From: Clostridiales bacterium | Lineage (GTDB): Bacteria; Bacillota; Clostridia; Christensenellales; Aristaeellaceae | Reading direction: 5' to 3' | Assembly: GCA_015056245.1 (NCBI GenBank) | Contig: SVGQ01000018.1 | Coordinates: forward strand, 1 to 35,961 | Length of the DNA: 35,961 nt | Shown here: positions 23,725 to 30,926 of the stretch, piece after piece | Numbering within the stretch: position 1 is the first letter of the stretch | Layout: each line of letters opens with the position of its first letter | The notes under the pieces: model-generated | Database searches by the model: none | Told to the model about the DNA's origin: nothing | Seen by the model: the letters and a program-made list of their open reading frames with translations, nothing else | Translations under genes and position numbers: made by a program

Positions 23725-23752
23725 ATTATACCATATCCGGCGTGAAATGCAA
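23725..23752 (-). promoter_or_regulatory. Promoter of the membrane-anchored unknown protein
   Basis: On the - strand: TTGCAT (23752-23747), 16 bp, TATAAT (23730-23725), with TGG directly before the -10 (extended -10). Confidence 0.75.
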
Positions 23753-23794
23753 ATTTGCTTGATATCGAGCCGGTTTGAGCTGGCTCCTACGGAG

Positions 23795-23840
23795 AAGAGC
23801 ACTCCCTGCCTGCGGTGAATCGCAGACAGGAAGTGCTCTT
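23795..23840 (-). terminator. Terminator of the response-regulator gene
   Basis: AGAGCACT...CTGCCTGCG pairs with CGCAGACAG...AGTGCTCT around GTGAAT, with small internal mismatches. The - strand continues TCTTCTCC, and the + strand TTTGTTG, so it may work both ways. Confidence 0.65.
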
Positions 23841-23888
23841 TGTTGCTGGGAACAAAACGATCAATTGACTACGCACGAATAAAGGAGA

Positions 23889-24524
23889 TCAGGCCAGCCT
23901 CAGCCGGTAGCCGCATTTATAAACGGTTTCGATATACTCGCAGCCCAGCTTCTTGCGAAGCCGCTGCACATGCACATCCACGGTGCGGGTTTCGCCGATG
24001 CTCTGGTAGCCCCACGCCTTGCGCAGAAGCTGTTCACGGCTGACAGGGGTATCCGGCTTTTCCATCAGGGCCAGCAAAAGGGCTGTCTCCTGTGCGGTCA
24101 ACTCCACACGGCGGCCGTCCAGCAGCGCTACGCGTTCCTCTTCGTCTACCTGGAGCTCCCGGTTCCCTTCTTCCACGCCGCAAAGCTGAGTCAATTTGCT
24201 GCGCAGGGCTTTGGCCTGCAAAGGCAGCGTAGTTACCTCACAACGTCCGTTGTACAACGCTTTCAAATGAGCATGAGCGCTGGCTCGCTTATCTGCCGTC
24301 AAAAACAGAAGCGGCAGGTTTTGCTTGCAGCAGGCTTCCAGCAGAGGGCGGCAGTCGCTCCAGCGCATGCGGGCATCCATGATTACCAGCGTGGGCTGTT
24401 CCTCTTGGGAAGGGAGAGCTGCAGTTTCGTCCATCCGGCAGATTTCATGTGCGTCCTTCTTTAAAAAATCCTGAATTTTGCGTGCAATCTGTTCGTCGGG
24501 TTCCCAAATCAGCAACTTTGCCAT
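23889..24524 (-). CDS. OmpR-family response regulator with degenerate receiver (orphan)
   Basis: A 211-residue protein. The C-terminal winged helix is canonical: LTAQETALLLALMEKPDTPV, SREQLLRKAWGY, TRTVDVHVQRLRKKLG and ETVYKCGYRL. The N-terminal receiver keeps the phospho-acceptor D50 (VIMDARM) and T77 (FLTAD). However, the acidic pair that binds Mg2+ reads WEPDEQ instead of D-D, and the conserved KP lysine is LP (L100-P101). Phosphorylation may be weak or absent. No histidine kinase gene is next to it. ATG at 24524 has GAGGTG six bases upstream. The S41 peptidase gene is divergent and might be a target. Confidence 0.9.
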   Translation of the reverse strand: MAKLLIWEPDEQIARKIQDFLKKDAHEICRMDETAALPSQEEQPTLVIMDARMRWSDCRPLLEACCKQNLPLLFLTADKRASAHAHLKALYNGRCEVTTLPLQAKALRSKLTQLCGVEEGNRELQVDEEERVALLDGRRVELTAQETALLLALMEKPDTPVSREQLLRKAWGYQSIGETRTVDVHVQRLRKKLGCEYIETVYKCGYRLRLA

Positions 24525-24658
24525 GTTTATCACCTCTTGTCTATTCAACGAACCAGCGGGGGGATTTCTTCCATGGAATGTGAACAAATTGTAACGAATG
24601 GGAAATGAATTTGCCATTGGGGAAGAACAGAGAAAAGTCAATGGGTGAGAGCACTTTT

Positions 24659-24667
24659 TGGTATAAT
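24659..24667 (+). promoter_or_regulatory. Extended -10 promoter of the S41 peptidase/hydrolase pair
   Basis: TGG-TATAAT (TATAAT at 24662-24667) is an extended -10, about 33 bp before the start codon. No good -35 is visible, in keeping with the extended -10 type. Confidence 0.6.
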
Positions 24668-24699
24668 GGATGGGTATTTTGTGCAAAGGATGTGTTACG

Positions 24700-26034
24700 A
24701 TGAGAGAGAAAAAACGAAAGGGAGTCCGCAGATGGACGGTAATGGCTCTATTGACGCTTCTTGTGTTGGGCATTGCAGCCAGCTTGCTTTGGTTTTTTCC
24801 CTTGGGGATACTGCCTGCGCAAGGCGATCCTTATCAGACTGCATTGCCGCGGGATCATATGCTGACGGCACAGCAGGTTCAGCAGGATTGTCAGCAATGC
24901 ATCCGCATCGTGGAGGAAACTCACCCCTATTTCCTGCTGGAAGAGGACTTGACCGCTTATGAAGCCGCCAAGGCCCAGTATCTGGCTGCAGCCTCTGCCG
25001 AGATGACGGTAAGTGATTTGGAAGCGGCAACCGCCGAGTACCTGTGCTTCTTTGGGGATGGTCACACGGGCGTCAGCTTGATGGAGACGGAGTATCTGAA
25101 TCTGCCGCAGATGTACAAGGACGGAAAAACATGGCTTTGCCAGGACGGAGAGGCTACTGGTGTGTGGGTGGAGACCATCGGCAATGTGTCTGTAGAGACC
25201 ATCTATCAGACCATCGACCGTCTGGTCCCTGCTGAAAATGAGATGGCCCGAACCAAGAACCGGGATCAGCGCATCATCAGACGGGGCATTCTCCAACGGG
25301 CTGGGGCAGAGATCACCGACAGCCAAACGGTTGTGACTTTTTCTGACGGTACAGAAGCTGTCTATTCCTTTGAAAAACCGGCACAAGCCGTCAGCCAGAC
25401 CGCCAGCGGTAGCCCGGTCAATCGCTGGTATATGGATGGTGATGTGTTCGTAGTGGATTTCAATGCCTGCAATGACGATGAGGAACTCAAGGCCGTTGCG
25501 GCTGAATTGCAAAAGGCGGTGGAAGCGGACTGCCGAAAGGTGATCATTGATGTGCGGGGCAATGGTGGCGGCAACTCCAACGCCTGCACCCGTCTGCTCA
25601 ACGCCATGGGCATGGATGCGCCTCGGTATGATATGCTGGTGCGGTATTCTCCGCTGGCACGGCAGCAGCGCGGCTATCTGCGAACCGATGGTCAGTACCG
25701 GTCCCGGGGTTCCAACAACCCAGTCAAAGGCAACGAACTGGTAAAACTGGCGGTGCTTTGCGATCGCTACACCTTCTCCTCTGCCACCATGATGTGCGTC
25801 TATGTGCGGGATGGCGGTCATGGCGTGCTCGTTGGCGAACCCAGCAGCAACATGCCCAGCGCCTACGGGGATATTCTTTCCTTCTCCCTGACCCATTCCC
25901 ACGTGAACGGGATTATTTCCCACAAGCAGTTCATCCGGCCTGATGAGAACAACACCGAGCGTATGCTGGAACCGGATATAGCTGTTGATCCGCAGGCGGC
26001 TTACGAGGCAGCCATGGAGTGGCTGGCACAGTAA
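24700..26034 (+). CDS. Membrane-anchored S41-family peptidase
   Basis: A 444-residue protein. The ATG at 24700 gives a basic N-terminus and a single membrane helix (about residues 15-35), placing the rest outside the cell. The S41 core shows GDGHTGV early on, VFVVDFNACNDDEELKAVAAEL, VIIDVRGNGGGN, the catalytic Ser region DRYTFSSATMMC and GVLVGEPSSNMPSAYGD. No PDZ domain is recognisable, unlike CtpA-type processing proteases; it resembles the tricorn-core/IRBP-like S41 peptidases of gut Clostridia. It is followed 36 bp later by a membrane-anchored hydrolase, probably co-transcribed, and is divergent from the orphan response regulator. Confidence 0.88.
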   Translation: MREKKRKGVRRWTVMALLTLLVLGIAASLLWFFPLGILPAQGDPYQTALPRDHMLTAQQVQQDCQQCIRIVEETHPYFLLEEDLTAYEAAKAQYLAAASAEMTVSDLEAATAEYLCFFGDGHTGVSLMETEYLNLPQMYKDGKTWLCQDGEATGVWVETIGNVSVETIYQTIDRLVPAENEMARTKNRDQRIIRRGILQRAGAEITDSQTVVTFSDGTEAVYSFEKPAQAVSQTASGSPVNRWYMDGDVFVVDFNACNDDEELKAVAAELQKAVEADCRKVIIDVRGNGGGNSNACTRLLNAMGMDAPRYDMLVRYSPLARQQRGYLRTDGQYRSRGSNNPVKGNELVKLAVLCDRYTFSSATMMCVYVRDGGHGVLVGEPSSNMPSAYGDILSFSLTHSHVNGIISHKQFIRPDENNTERMLEPDIAVDPQAAYEAAMEWLAQ

Positions 26035-26070
26035 AGCAATTCATCCAAGAGATCTCAGGAGGCATTCCCT

Positions 26071-27141
26071 ATGACCAAACGAAAGAAAACACTGAAAATC
26101 ATTTTTATAGTTTTGGCGATCGTCCTTGCGCTGATCATCGCGGCAGGCCTGATTGTGCCCAAACAGCTGGCAATGGCGGTATACAACGACAATTTTGGCG
26201 TTCGGTTTACCTGCGATGAGGCTACCGCGTGGGATCTGGAGGACTTCGACGGTCTTCTGCGCGACCGGTATACCTTTGCTTCCCATCAGGGACAGATGCT
26301 GACCGGCTACAAGTATTACCGGAATACAGCGGAAACCAGGGGCGTGGTTGTGCTGGCCCATGGCTTTGGCGGAGGCGGTCACCGCTACTATATGGATGTG
26401 GCAGACTATTTTGCTGCCAATGGCTATGCAGTGTTCGCCTATGATGCCACTGGCAATGACGAGAGCGAAGGCGAAGCAGTGGGCGGTTTGCCCCAGGGCA
26501 TTATCGATCTGGACTATGCCCTTCGCTTTGTGAAGTCCAGTCCGGAATTCGCAGGTCTTCCCATTATGCTCTGGGGTCATAGCTGGGGCGGCTATTCAGC
26601 TGGATCTGTGACCAAGCTGCATCCCGATGTGAAAGCGGTGGTGATCGTGGCAGGTTTCAATGAGTCGCTGGATATGCTCGAATCCGAGGGCAGGAACATC
26701 GCTGGCGAGGCCATCCAATTTGTTTTGCCGTACTTTGAAGAATACGAGACAAAGACCTTTGGCGAATACGCCTCCATGAGCATTCTGGAAAGCCTTGACG
26801 CTACCGATGCCCGTGTCATGATGATCCATAGCGCCGATGACGGGATGATCCCCATTGAGAACAGCTTTGACCGCTACTACGAGAAGTATGCAGATAACGA
26901 CCGGTTTACCTTTGTCCGCTATGAGGATCGGGGACACAACGATGTGTTCTATGATGAGAGCATGCGCTCATACCGGGAGGCGTTCAACGCCGCTGGCAAA
27001 CAGTACACTGAAAGCGTTGGAGAAGTGACGGAAGAGATGCGGCTTGCCTATTTTGATGAGCATTTTGACAAGCACAAAGCCTATCCGCTGGATGAAGCCC
27101 TGATGCAGCGGATGCTGGAGATGTATAACAGCAGCATCTGA
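26071..27141 (+). CDS. Membrane-anchored alpha/beta hydrolase (serine aminopeptidase-like)
   Basis: A 356-residue protein. Basic residues MTKRKKTLK precede a membrane helix (about 10-30), so the enzyme probably faces outward. Hydrolase motifs are VVVLAHGFGGGGHRYY, FAYDATGNDESEG, nucleophile elbow WGHSWGGYS, acid in HSADDGMIP and H in EDRGHND. The last 60 residues extend beyond the usual fold. It belongs with Hydrolase_4/YqkD-type proteins; esterase or peptidase action cannot be told apart. AGGAGG precedes the ATG. It is the second gene after the S41 peptidase, and a hairpin terminator follows at 27172-27202. Confidence 0.88.
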   Translation: MTKRKKTLKIIFIVLAIVLALIIAAGLIVPKQLAMAVYNDNFGVRFTCDEATAWDLEDFDGLLRDRYTFASHQGQMLTGYKYYRNTAETRGVVVLAHGFGGGGHRYYMDVADYFAANGYAVFAYDATGNDESEGEAVGGLPQGIIDLDYALRFVKSSPEFAGLPIMLWGHSWGGYSAGSVTKLHPDVKAVVIVAGFNESLDMLESEGRNIAGEAIQFVLPYFEEYETKTFGEYASMSILESLDATDARVMMIHSADDGMIPIENSFDRYYEKYADNDRFTFVRYEDRGHNDVFYDESMRSYREAFNAAGKQYTESVGEVTEEMRLAYFDEHFDKHKAYPLDEALMQRMLEMYNSSI

Positions 27142-27171
27142 TGGTCTGCACAGTACAATTCCTTATACAGC

Positions 27172-27202
27172 AAACGCCAGACTGCATTGCAGTCTGGCGT
27201 TT
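27172..27202 (+). terminator. Terminator of the S41/hydrolase pair, truncated at repeat B
   Basis: Perfect 13-bp arms AAACGCCAGACTG (27172-27184) and CAGTCTGGCGTTT (27190-27202), loop CATTG. The T-run is short (TTT then CAGC), and the 3' arm recurs exactly at 27499-27511, on the other side of repeat B. Confidence 0.75.
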
Positions 27203-27511
27203 CAGCTCGTCAAAAAACACGCCTGCGGCGGCTTTTTTGACGACTTTTGCACCGTTTGCCTAGGAGCCTGCGGCTCCCCGGGCGGCAAACGGCGATAGGA
27301 ACCCCTTGCTACGCAAGGGTTCCGAAACCACCGGAAGGGTGAGCAAAGCGAACCGAGGCGTGAGGACAGCGCGAAGCGCTCCGCAGAGCCGAAGCCCAAA
27401 ACTGACCGAAGGTCGGGTTTGGGCCGCAATACATGTCGCTGGTTTCGGATGAACAATCGGAGGGCTGCGGCCCTCCGATACCTCTGGGACTTCTTTGACA
27501 GTCTGGCGTTT
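27190..27511 (+). repeat. Intergenic repeat, copy B, with 13-bp direct repeats
   Basis: About 296 bp of non-coding sequence lies between two copies of CAGTCTGGCGTTT (27190-27202 and 27499-27511). It starts near GTCAAAAAA, has a GGCGGCTTTTTTGAC arm, then the block shared with copy A: GGCAAACGGCGATAGGA, a GGAACCCCTTGC hairpin, CCGAAACCA/TGGTTTCGG arms, a GGAGGGCTGCGGCCCTCC-type palindrome and the terminus TTTGACAGTCTG. An extra GC-rich insert (about 27334-27440) is absent from copy A. No ORF is credible. It separates the 26071 hydrolase from pyrR. Confidence 0.8.
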
Positions 27512-27534
27512 GTCTATCGCCGGCCAATTTGCCT

Positions 27535-28071
27535 CTACAGGCTATACAGCCCCACGCTGGTCTCCCCATCGATCTCATTCACCCGCACCACCACTTTCTC
27601 GTTTTTGGCGGTGGGGATGTTCTTGCCCACAAAATCGGGCCGGAAGGGCAGCTCACGATGGCCCCGGTCAATGAGCACCGCCAGCCGGATGGCTTTGGGC
27701 CGTCCCTGCCGGAAAATGGCCTCGATGGCAGCACGAACGGTGCGCCCGGTGTGGAGCACATCATCCACAAGAATAACGGTGGTGTCTTCCAATTTGCAGG
27801 GAATGTGGCAGTCGGCGGCAGTCAGGGGCGGCGCAGCGTCGCCCCGATCATCCCGAAAGTGGGAAATATCGATCTGCCCCACCGGCACCTCCACTTGCTC
27901 AAAACGGTACAGGTTTTCTGCCAGCATCTTTGCCAGCGGTACGCCCCTGCGTTTGATGCCCAACAGGCACAAGCCGTCCACGCCGTGCTGCTTTTCGATA
28001 ATCTCGTGGGTGAGGCGCGCCATGGTGCGGTGGATCTGCGCTGCATCCATCAGTTGGGACTTAAACTCCAT
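27535..28071 (-). CDS. pyrR: PyrR: pyrimidine operon regulator / uracil phosphoribosyltransferase
   Basis: A 178-residue protein of normal PyrR length. The PRPP-binding loop is VILVDDVLHTGRTVRAA. GLCLLGIKRRGVPLA, VGQIDISHFRDD, VLIDRGHRELPFRPDFVGKNIPT and the C-terminal VVRVNEIDG are characteristic. In Firmicutes PyrR binds UMP and pyr mRNA leaders to cause attenuation, and has uracil phosphoribosyltransferase activity. Here no pyr biosynthetic genes adjoin it; it follows comFC by 27 bp at the end of a five-gene minus-strand unit. GGAGGG precedes ATG. Confidence 0.95.
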   Translation of the reverse strand: MEFKSQLMDAAQIHRTMARLTHEIIEKQHGVDGLCLLGIKRRGVPLAKMLAENLYRFEQVEVPVGQIDISHFRDDRGDAAPPLTAADCHIPCKLEDTTVILVDDVLHTGRTVRAAIEAIFRQGRPKAIRLAVLIDRGHRELPFRPDFVGKNIPTAKNEKVVVRVNEIDGETSVGLYSL

Positions 28072-28098
28072 CCGGAGACCCTCCTCTTGGAAAAAAGG

Positions 28099-28764
28099 TT
28101 ATGCCTGACAGGCAGTAATCAGGGTGACCGCTTTGGCACCGGCTGCCAGCAAGGCATCGGCACAGGCTGCGGCAGTGGCACCTGTGGTCAATACATCATC
28201 CACCAACAGGATGGACAACCCAGCCGCTTGCTCACTTGCCGCAAATACGCCCTGCATCGCGCTGTGCCGTTCCTCAGCGGTACGCTTGGTCTGGGATTGG
28301 GTGGCTTTCGTACGGAAAAGCAAGTCTGTACGAAGATTCAGGCGATAGCAACTGGCAATCTCCTGTGCCAGCAGCCGCGCCTGATTGTAGCCGCGAAGCC
28401 GCAATTTGGAGACGTGCAGCGGAACCGGTATGATGGCATCCCAGTCCCGTGGGGCTGGCGAAGTCAATAAAGCTTGACACATATGCAGCCCCAGCAGGGG
28501 CGCGACAATCCCGTTGCTGTGGTATTTCAGGTGGTGAATCAGCTGGCGGGCTATTCCATCATACGCAAAGGCGCTGATGCACAGTGTAAGAGGAGCATGG
28601 ACCGATACCCGCTCCGGCAGGGTCAGGACGCAAGCAGCTAGTTCCTCTTCGCAACAGGAACACAGGATATGTTCCATCCCGATCAACGCCCGCTGGCAGA
28701 GACAGCATTGATTGTCCCATGGAAAGAGCAGGTTCAGTAGTCCTTCTCTCAGGCTTTGGCGCAT
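28099..28764 (-). CDS. comFC: ComFC-like phosphoribosyltransferase-fold protein
   Basis: A 221-residue protein. The N-terminal zinc knuckle has C-X2-C and C-X2-C in CCLCQRAL and CSCC. The PRTase domain shows AFAYDGIARQLIHHLKY, IIPVPLHVSKLRLRGYNQA (the RGYNQ motif) and the PRPP loop ILLVDDVLTTGATAAAC. ComFC/GntX proteins take part in DNA uptake in competent bacteria. The helicase ComFA is not beside it, and no other competence genes are in the window, so its role here may be different. It lies 45 bp after ald and 27 bp before pyrR on the same strand. Confidence 0.92.
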   Translation of the reverse strand: MRQSLREGLLNLLFPWDNQCCLCQRALIGMEHILCSCCEEELAACVLTLPERVSVHAPLTLCISAFAYDGIARQLIHHLKYHSNGIVAPLLGLHMCQALLTSPAPRDWDAIIPVPLHVSKLRLRGYNQARLLAQEIASCYRLNLRTDLLFRTKATQSQTKRTAEERHSAMQGVFAASEQAAGLSILLVDDVLTTGATAAACADALLAAGAKAVTLITACQA

Positions 28765-28809
28765 AGTGTCCGCCCACCCTTCACAAGCCTGCCGGCAGGC
28801 TGGAATTGC

Positions 28810-29925
28810 TTACTGCATCAGATCAAACGCGTTGATGTATTCCAGATTCAAACTGTTGGCAACATTCTGGTTGGTGCACTTGTGCGCATAGATGTTGATG
28901 CCGTTCGCCAGTCCAGCATCCATTTTGGCGGCGGCTTCCAGACCGTGATCAGCCATCAGCATGCCGTAGCGGAAGGTGGAGTTGGACAAGGCAATGGTGG
29001 AGGTGTAGGGCACCGCGCCGGGCATGTTGCCAACGCAGTAATGCACCACGCCTTCCTCAATGAAGACGGGATTGTCGTGGGTGGTGGTATGGGAGGATTC
29101 GCAGCAGCCGCCCTGGTCGATGGCGATATCCACGATGACTGCGCCTTTCTTCATCAGCTTCAGATGCTCGCGGCGGATCAGCTTGGGGGTGGAACCGCCG
29201 GGGATCAGCACAGAACCGATGACCAGATCAGCCTCGGCAAGGCACTTGCGGATGTTGGCATCGGTGCTGTACAGGGTGGTGACGGAAGCCCCGAACACAT
29301 CTTCCAGATAGCTGAGGCGGTTGAGGTTGATATCCAGCAGGGTCACCTGCGCGTCCATGCCAACGGCAGCCTTGGCAGCGTAGGTGCCGGCGATACCGCC
29401 GCCAATGATGGCGATCTTACCGCGCTCCACACCGGGTACGCCGCCCAGCAACAAGCCGCGACCGCCGAAGCTGCGCTCCAGATACTTAGCACCTTCCTGA
29501 ATGCTCAGACGGCCCGCCACCTGACTCATGGGACGCAGACAGGGCAGGTTGCCCTCTTTGTCGGTGATGGTTTCGTAAGCCACGGCCTTTACGCCGCGAT
29601 CCATCAGCGCTTTCGCCAGACGGGGATTGGGGGCCAGATGCAGGTAGGTGAACAGGATCTGGTTTTCCCGCAGCAGGTTGTATTCGCTGGGTTCTGGCTC
29701 CTTTACCTTCACGATCATCTCTGCTCTGGCGTATACTTCAGCAGCGGTGTCCACTACGATACCGCCTGCGTTGCGGTAATCTTCATCGCTAAAGCCGCAG
29801 CCCTCGCCAGCGTGGGTTTCCACATAAACGGTGTGGCCCTTGGCAACATAGGCAGAAACGTTATCCGGGGTCAGACCGACGCGGTATTCATGGTTTTTCA
29901 GTTCCTTGGTAGTTCCGACGATCAT
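28810..29925 (-). CDS. ald: Alanine dehydrogenase
   Basis: A 371-residue protein of normal Ald length. The N-terminal domain begins MIVGTTKELKNHEYRVGLTP with the pyruvate-binding R15. K and H of the active site are in VKVKEPEPSEY and TYLHLAPNP. The Rossmann loop is IIGGGIAGTYAAKAAVGMDA and the C-terminal part has VIVDIAIDQGGCCE and NMPGAVPYTST. It interconverts L-alanine with pyruvate, ammonia and NADH, in the cytoplasm. It is the third gene of the operon headed by the aldolase/decarboxylase fusion. It could supply pyruvate or alanine to that pathway. AAGGAG precedes ATG. Confidence 0.97.
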   Translation of the reverse strand: MIVGTTKELKNHEYRVGLTPDNVSAYVAKGHTVYVETHAGEGCGFSDEDYRNAGGIVVDTAAEVYARAEMIVKVKEPEPSEYNLLRENQILFTYLHLAPNPRLAKALMDRGVKAVAYETITDKEGNLPCLRPMSQVAGRLSIQEGAKYLERSFGGRGLLLGGVPGVERGKIAIIGGGIAGTYAAKAAVGMDAQVTLLDINLNRLSYLEDVFGASVTTLYSTDANIRKCLAEADLVIGSVLIPGGSTPKLIRREHLKLMKKGAVIVDIAIDQGGCCESSHTTTHDNPVFIEEGVVHYCVGNMPGAVPYTSTIALSNSTFRYGMLMADHGLEAAAKMDAGLANGINIYAHKCTNQNVANSLNLEYINAFDLMQ

Positions 29926-29980
29926 GGGGAATCACTCCTTCAAAATGGATATACGGCAGAAAATGCCGGGAATCGCAACA

Positions 29981-30907
29981 TTACCAGATGGGGGTGAGCC
30001 AGCCTTCCGGGCTGCCCGCCTGACCGCGGACGATGTGGTCGTACTGACGGGATAGCCGGTAAGTGAGGCTGGCTTCATTCTGGGCAGGCACTTCGTAGCC
30101 ATCAATAGCGGTAATGGGGGTCAGGCCCATGGAGGAACCGCACAGGAAGGCTTCGTCACACAGGTACAGCTCGGTGCGGTCCACAGCGCGTTCCTGCGTG
30201 GGAATGCCCAGTTCCTCAGCCATGCGCAGCACCGTATCCCGGGTGATGCTCTCCAGCACGCTCTCGGTGATCAGGGGGGTCACCAGCACGCCGTCCCGCA
30301 CAAGGAACAGGCAGGAGCCGGGGCCTTCTGCCACCTTGCCCTGCTGATTGAGGAAGATGGTGGTGTCGTAGCCGTTGCGCAGGGCTTCCAACTGGGCCAT
30401 GCGGCTGTTGATGTAGTTGGCGCCGCATTTGATGCGGGGGGACAGGCTGTTGTCGCTGATGCGCTGCCAGGAGGATACGCAGCAGCGAAGACCGGTCTTG
30501 TTGTATTCCGCGCTGGTGTGCCGCTTGGGAATAGGGGCCACAAACATGCCCACCTCCGTGCGGGTGGTCCAGGAGCCGAATCCGTCGGCAAACAGGGTCT
30601 GACGGACAGCCAGATCCTCTTTGTATTCGTTGGCCTTCACCACATCGGAAAGAGCTTTGGTCATTTCCGGGATGGAATAGGGACAACTGAGTTGCAGCAG
30701 GCGCGCGCTGCGTTCCAGACGGCGGTAGTGATCCTCCAGCCGGAAAGCGTACAGTTGCTGCTTTTCTTCGTTCCAGTAGCAACGGATGCCCTCGAACACA
30801 TTCAGGCCGAACTGAGCGGTGGGGGAGAGCACGTTGATTTTCGCGTCGTTTACGTTCAGTGTTTCACCGTTGAGCCAGATAAAGCGGTTGTTTACTTCGG
30901 TCGCCAT
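29981..30907 (-). CDS. Class IV PLP aminotransferase (branched-chain type)
   Basis: A 308-residue protein. The fold-type IV pattern is clear: FIWLNGETLNVNDAKINVLS, FEGIRCYW, LEDHYRRLERSARLL, the PLP lysine in RIKCGANYINSRMAQLEA, EGPGSCLFLV, SITRDTVLRMAEELGI and ELYLCDEAFLCGSSMGLTPI. It looks nearest to IlvE, but the phosphate-side motif normally reading S/E-N-[LIV]-F is S-C-L-F here, and the GTAAE motif is GSSMG, so substrate range may differ. ATG at 30907 has AAAGGAGAAG upstream; the longer in-frame start overlaps the fusion gene. It lies 19 bp after the fusion gene and is probably translated with it. Confidence 0.88.
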   Translation of the reverse strand: MATEVNNRFIWLNGETLNVNDAKINVLSPTAQFGLNVFEGIRCYWNEEKQQLYAFRLEDHYRRLERSARLLQLSCPYSIPEMTKALSDVVKANEYKEDLAVRQTLFADGFGSWTTRTEVGMFVAPIPKRHTSAEYNKTGLRCCVSSWQRISDNSLSPRIKCGANYINSRMAQLEALRNGYDTTIFLNQQGKVAEGPGSCLFLVRDGVLVTPLITESVLESITRDTVLRMAEELGIPTQERAVDRTELYLCDEAFLCGSSMGLTPITAIDGYEVPAQNEASLTYRLSRQYDHIVRGQAGSPEGWLTPIW

Positions 30908-30926
30908 AAGGCTTCTCCTTTCGGTA

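Noticed and set aside
28756-29997. A 413-codon plus-strand frame opposite ald
   Set aside because: Antisense to a textbook alanine dehydrogenase; no ribosome site.
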